DNA of 64,000 bases, taken from contig VZTG01001885.1 in NCBI GenBank assembly GCA_013397845.1, positions 48,662 to 112,661 on the forward strand. Reading direction: 5' to 3'. Each line of letters begins with the position of its first letter. Positions within the stretch are counted from its first letter, which is position 1. The notes under the pieces were generated by a model. It had not been told where the DNA came from. It saw nothing but the letters and a program-made list of their open reading frames with translations, and did not search any database. This stretch comes from Melanocharis versteri. Taxonomy: Eukaryota; Chordata; Aves; Passeriformes; Melanocharitidae. The position numbers and the translations under genes were made by a program. This document shows, piece after piece, positions 62,384 through 64,000 of this stretch.

Positions 62384-63981
62384 ATATATCAGCTCTTTGT
62401 CATAACCAAATGCAGTTTGTGGGAGAAGTACTTTTCCATCTGTGCTCTGTTACTGTCAATTTTAAATGTGATTTTTGAATCCTCTTGAACTGTTAAGGCA
62501 GTTTCAGCCTCATCCTGTCCTAAAGGTCTGATAGATTTTGGTAGCTGCTTTGTTTGATCCTTCTATTGAACGCTCAGAATTCTGCCAGTACCCCACAGAG
62601 TAAGTGTACTGAGAGGAATGGAATGCTCTGCATTTACCCCAGTGCAGGGGAATGGGTCTGTGGTGTGTCTGTCTGTACTGTTGCCGCTCCAGCAGAGTGG
62701 CACTGCTCTGATTAAACAGATGGATAATTGATATAACTGCTCATGGAAATTCCTACCCCTGCCCCATGTAGGCATTTGGCTTTTTTGTTTAAATAATACA
62801 TATTTCACATTTCAATGGTAGAAAGCAGACCTTTGAAAGCGGTGCATTTTGTCCAAATTTGTGTTCTTATCTGCTGGTAGGTTCCAACTGTCCATGCAAT
62901 AGCACAACTTCTTATTACCTTACAGTTCTGAATTACGGGGGTTTTTTTGCTATTAATTTGCCAGCCCATTGGACTACTATTTGAAAATATCCAGACATTT
63001 TAAATAAAATATTTTCAGTCATAAATGCTATGAGGAAATTTGGCACAATATATCCTACTTTCAGAAGACTAATTTGCATTTTTACAGGAGCAGCTAGAAG
63101 GACAGAATAATTTAGGTGCAGTAGAAATTTGGGTGAAATCCAATTGCTACAGTGAAGGTACTATTAGTAATGTGCTTAAATCAATACCATTTATCTTTAA
63201 CTTTCTGAGCACAACTAATTTACAGACCCTGGGAAGAAAGTGGTAATAGGCAGCAATGTGAATTCTACTGTTTTCTCTTTTTGTCTGTCGTTCTTTTTAG
63301 CTCCAGTAAGAGTACTGCACATTCATTTTTTGTTCACTAAGAGACTAACAGATCTCTCTGTATTGTTAACTTTCAAATGTGTCACATAACACTTCTTTAA
63401 CTCCCCCTCTTCCACAAGCCCTTCAATATAACATCCCAGGTGTTCTCCTTCACCGTGTTTCACCCTCAGAATTCTTTTTTCTGCTTAAGTTGTCACTCAA
63501 CCTGCCCAGCACTTTAGCAGATCCCCATACTGTGGAACTGTTCCCTAATCATGGGTCAGGTCAGATTTTGATAGGGAGGATGACTTGGAAATCAAGATTT
63601 GGGAAGTGATTGCAGGGATCAAAACAGGGTAAGTTAAAACCATGGCATTGCTGCCTTTACTATCCACTCTCATTGGAGCGTGTTGTAGAACTTCCTAAAC
63701 TGCTTTCTGCAGAGGGAAAGAAGAAATGTGTTTCACTCTCAACAGCACATGCATTTTTTTCCTCAAAATCTGATTTCAAAGCCTCATCTTATAATATGCC
63801 TGCACCATTAAGAACTAGGATTATATGCTGATAAAATATTACCTCCTTCCCAGCTAGCAAATATTGCCATTTTGGTCTGCTTTAATGCCATTTACTTCAC
63901 TGGGGATACTTTGTGCTTCTGGTGGCATGATACCCCACTAACACTCTTTCTAGATTTCCACAGAATTAATGGAATTCTGTG
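62384..63981. other. Non-genic interval
   Basis: Unique-looking AT-rich sequence between two copies of the same LTR family. No retroviral coding sequence was recognised, so it is host DNA rather than a proviral interior. Confidence 0.55.
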
Positions 63982-64000
63982 TGTCTTGGTTTGAAAGACA
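63982..64000 (-). mobile_element. Start of a second LTR of the same family, cut by the window end
   Basis: The last 19 bases (TGTCTTGGTTTGAAAGACA) are identical to 61461-61479, the left end of the solo LTR. The match is terminal and exact, so a second copy in the same orientation is very likely. Its body lies outside the window. Confidence 0.75.

Noticed and set aside
61461..64000. A single ERVL-type provirus bounded by the two TGTCTTGG LTR starts
   Set aside because: The first LTR is followed directly by its own 5-bp duplication, and the 1.6 kb in between has no retroviral features.
1..64000. CRISPR arrays, operons, prokaryotic elements, tRNA or rRNA genes
   Set aside because: None seen; composition, LTR retroelements and CR1 copies identify vertebrate DNA.

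Overview
The window looks like a gene-poor, AT-rich stretch of a bird chromosome, most likely a songbird. The evidence is chicken-repeat-1 (CR1) LINE tails at 38522-38631 and 48372-48647, several avian-type endogenous retroviral LTRs, and LTR ends reading TGTCTTGGTTTG (61461 and 63982) of a kind I associate with passerines. The passerine assignment is from memory and was not searched. I found no host protein-coding exon or structural RNA gene that I can defend; most of the window reads as intergenic or deep intronic sequence.

The dominant feature is a nearly full-length class II (betaretrovirus-like, ERVK-type) provirus on the + strand. It lies at 1230-8571 between perfect 6-bp target-site duplications (GCGCTG, 1224-1229 and 8572-8577). 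Its layout is 5' LTR, tRNA-Lys-type primer binding site, leader, gag, dUTPase-like domain plus protease, reverse transcriptase / RNase H / integrase, a compact env remnant, polypurine tract and 3' LTR. The gag-to-pro slippery heptamer GGGAAAC is intact directly before the gag stop. Every enzyme motif is recognisable (DTGA, YMDD, the RNase H acidic residues, HHCC and DD35E). Gag, pro and pol nevertheless carry frameshifts and nonsense codons, so this copy cannot make its polyproteins. The env region keeps only about 425 bp before the 3' LTR. It is an uninterrupted 179-codon frame with an N-terminal leader, one membrane span and a tail that runs into U3. The two LTRs differ at about 16 substitutions and one indel by eye (about 2.4%), and half of those substitutions are CpG transitions.

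The rest of the window holds remnants of other LTR families. A + strand solo LTR lies at 13078-13794 (TSD ATTTCT). A related minus-strand solo LTR lies at 44789-45415 (TSD CTAAAG). A short LTR-like element lies at 39692-40052. A minus-strand LTR with polypurine tract and a 3' internal fragment lies at 46752-47735. A solo LTR with a 5-bp TSD lies at 61461-62378, and the first 19 bp of a second copy run off the window end at 63982. An LTR-like promoter/poly(A) block lies near 16165-16420. Between them are long stretches with only simple repeats, one 29-base run of N inside a T tract (46189-46217) and one ambiguous base (39972).

The strongest candidates for something undescribed are the env-derived membrane ORF, which is intact while the rest of the provirus is broken, and the unrecognised 149-codon frame beside the minus-strand LTR at 47286-47735.
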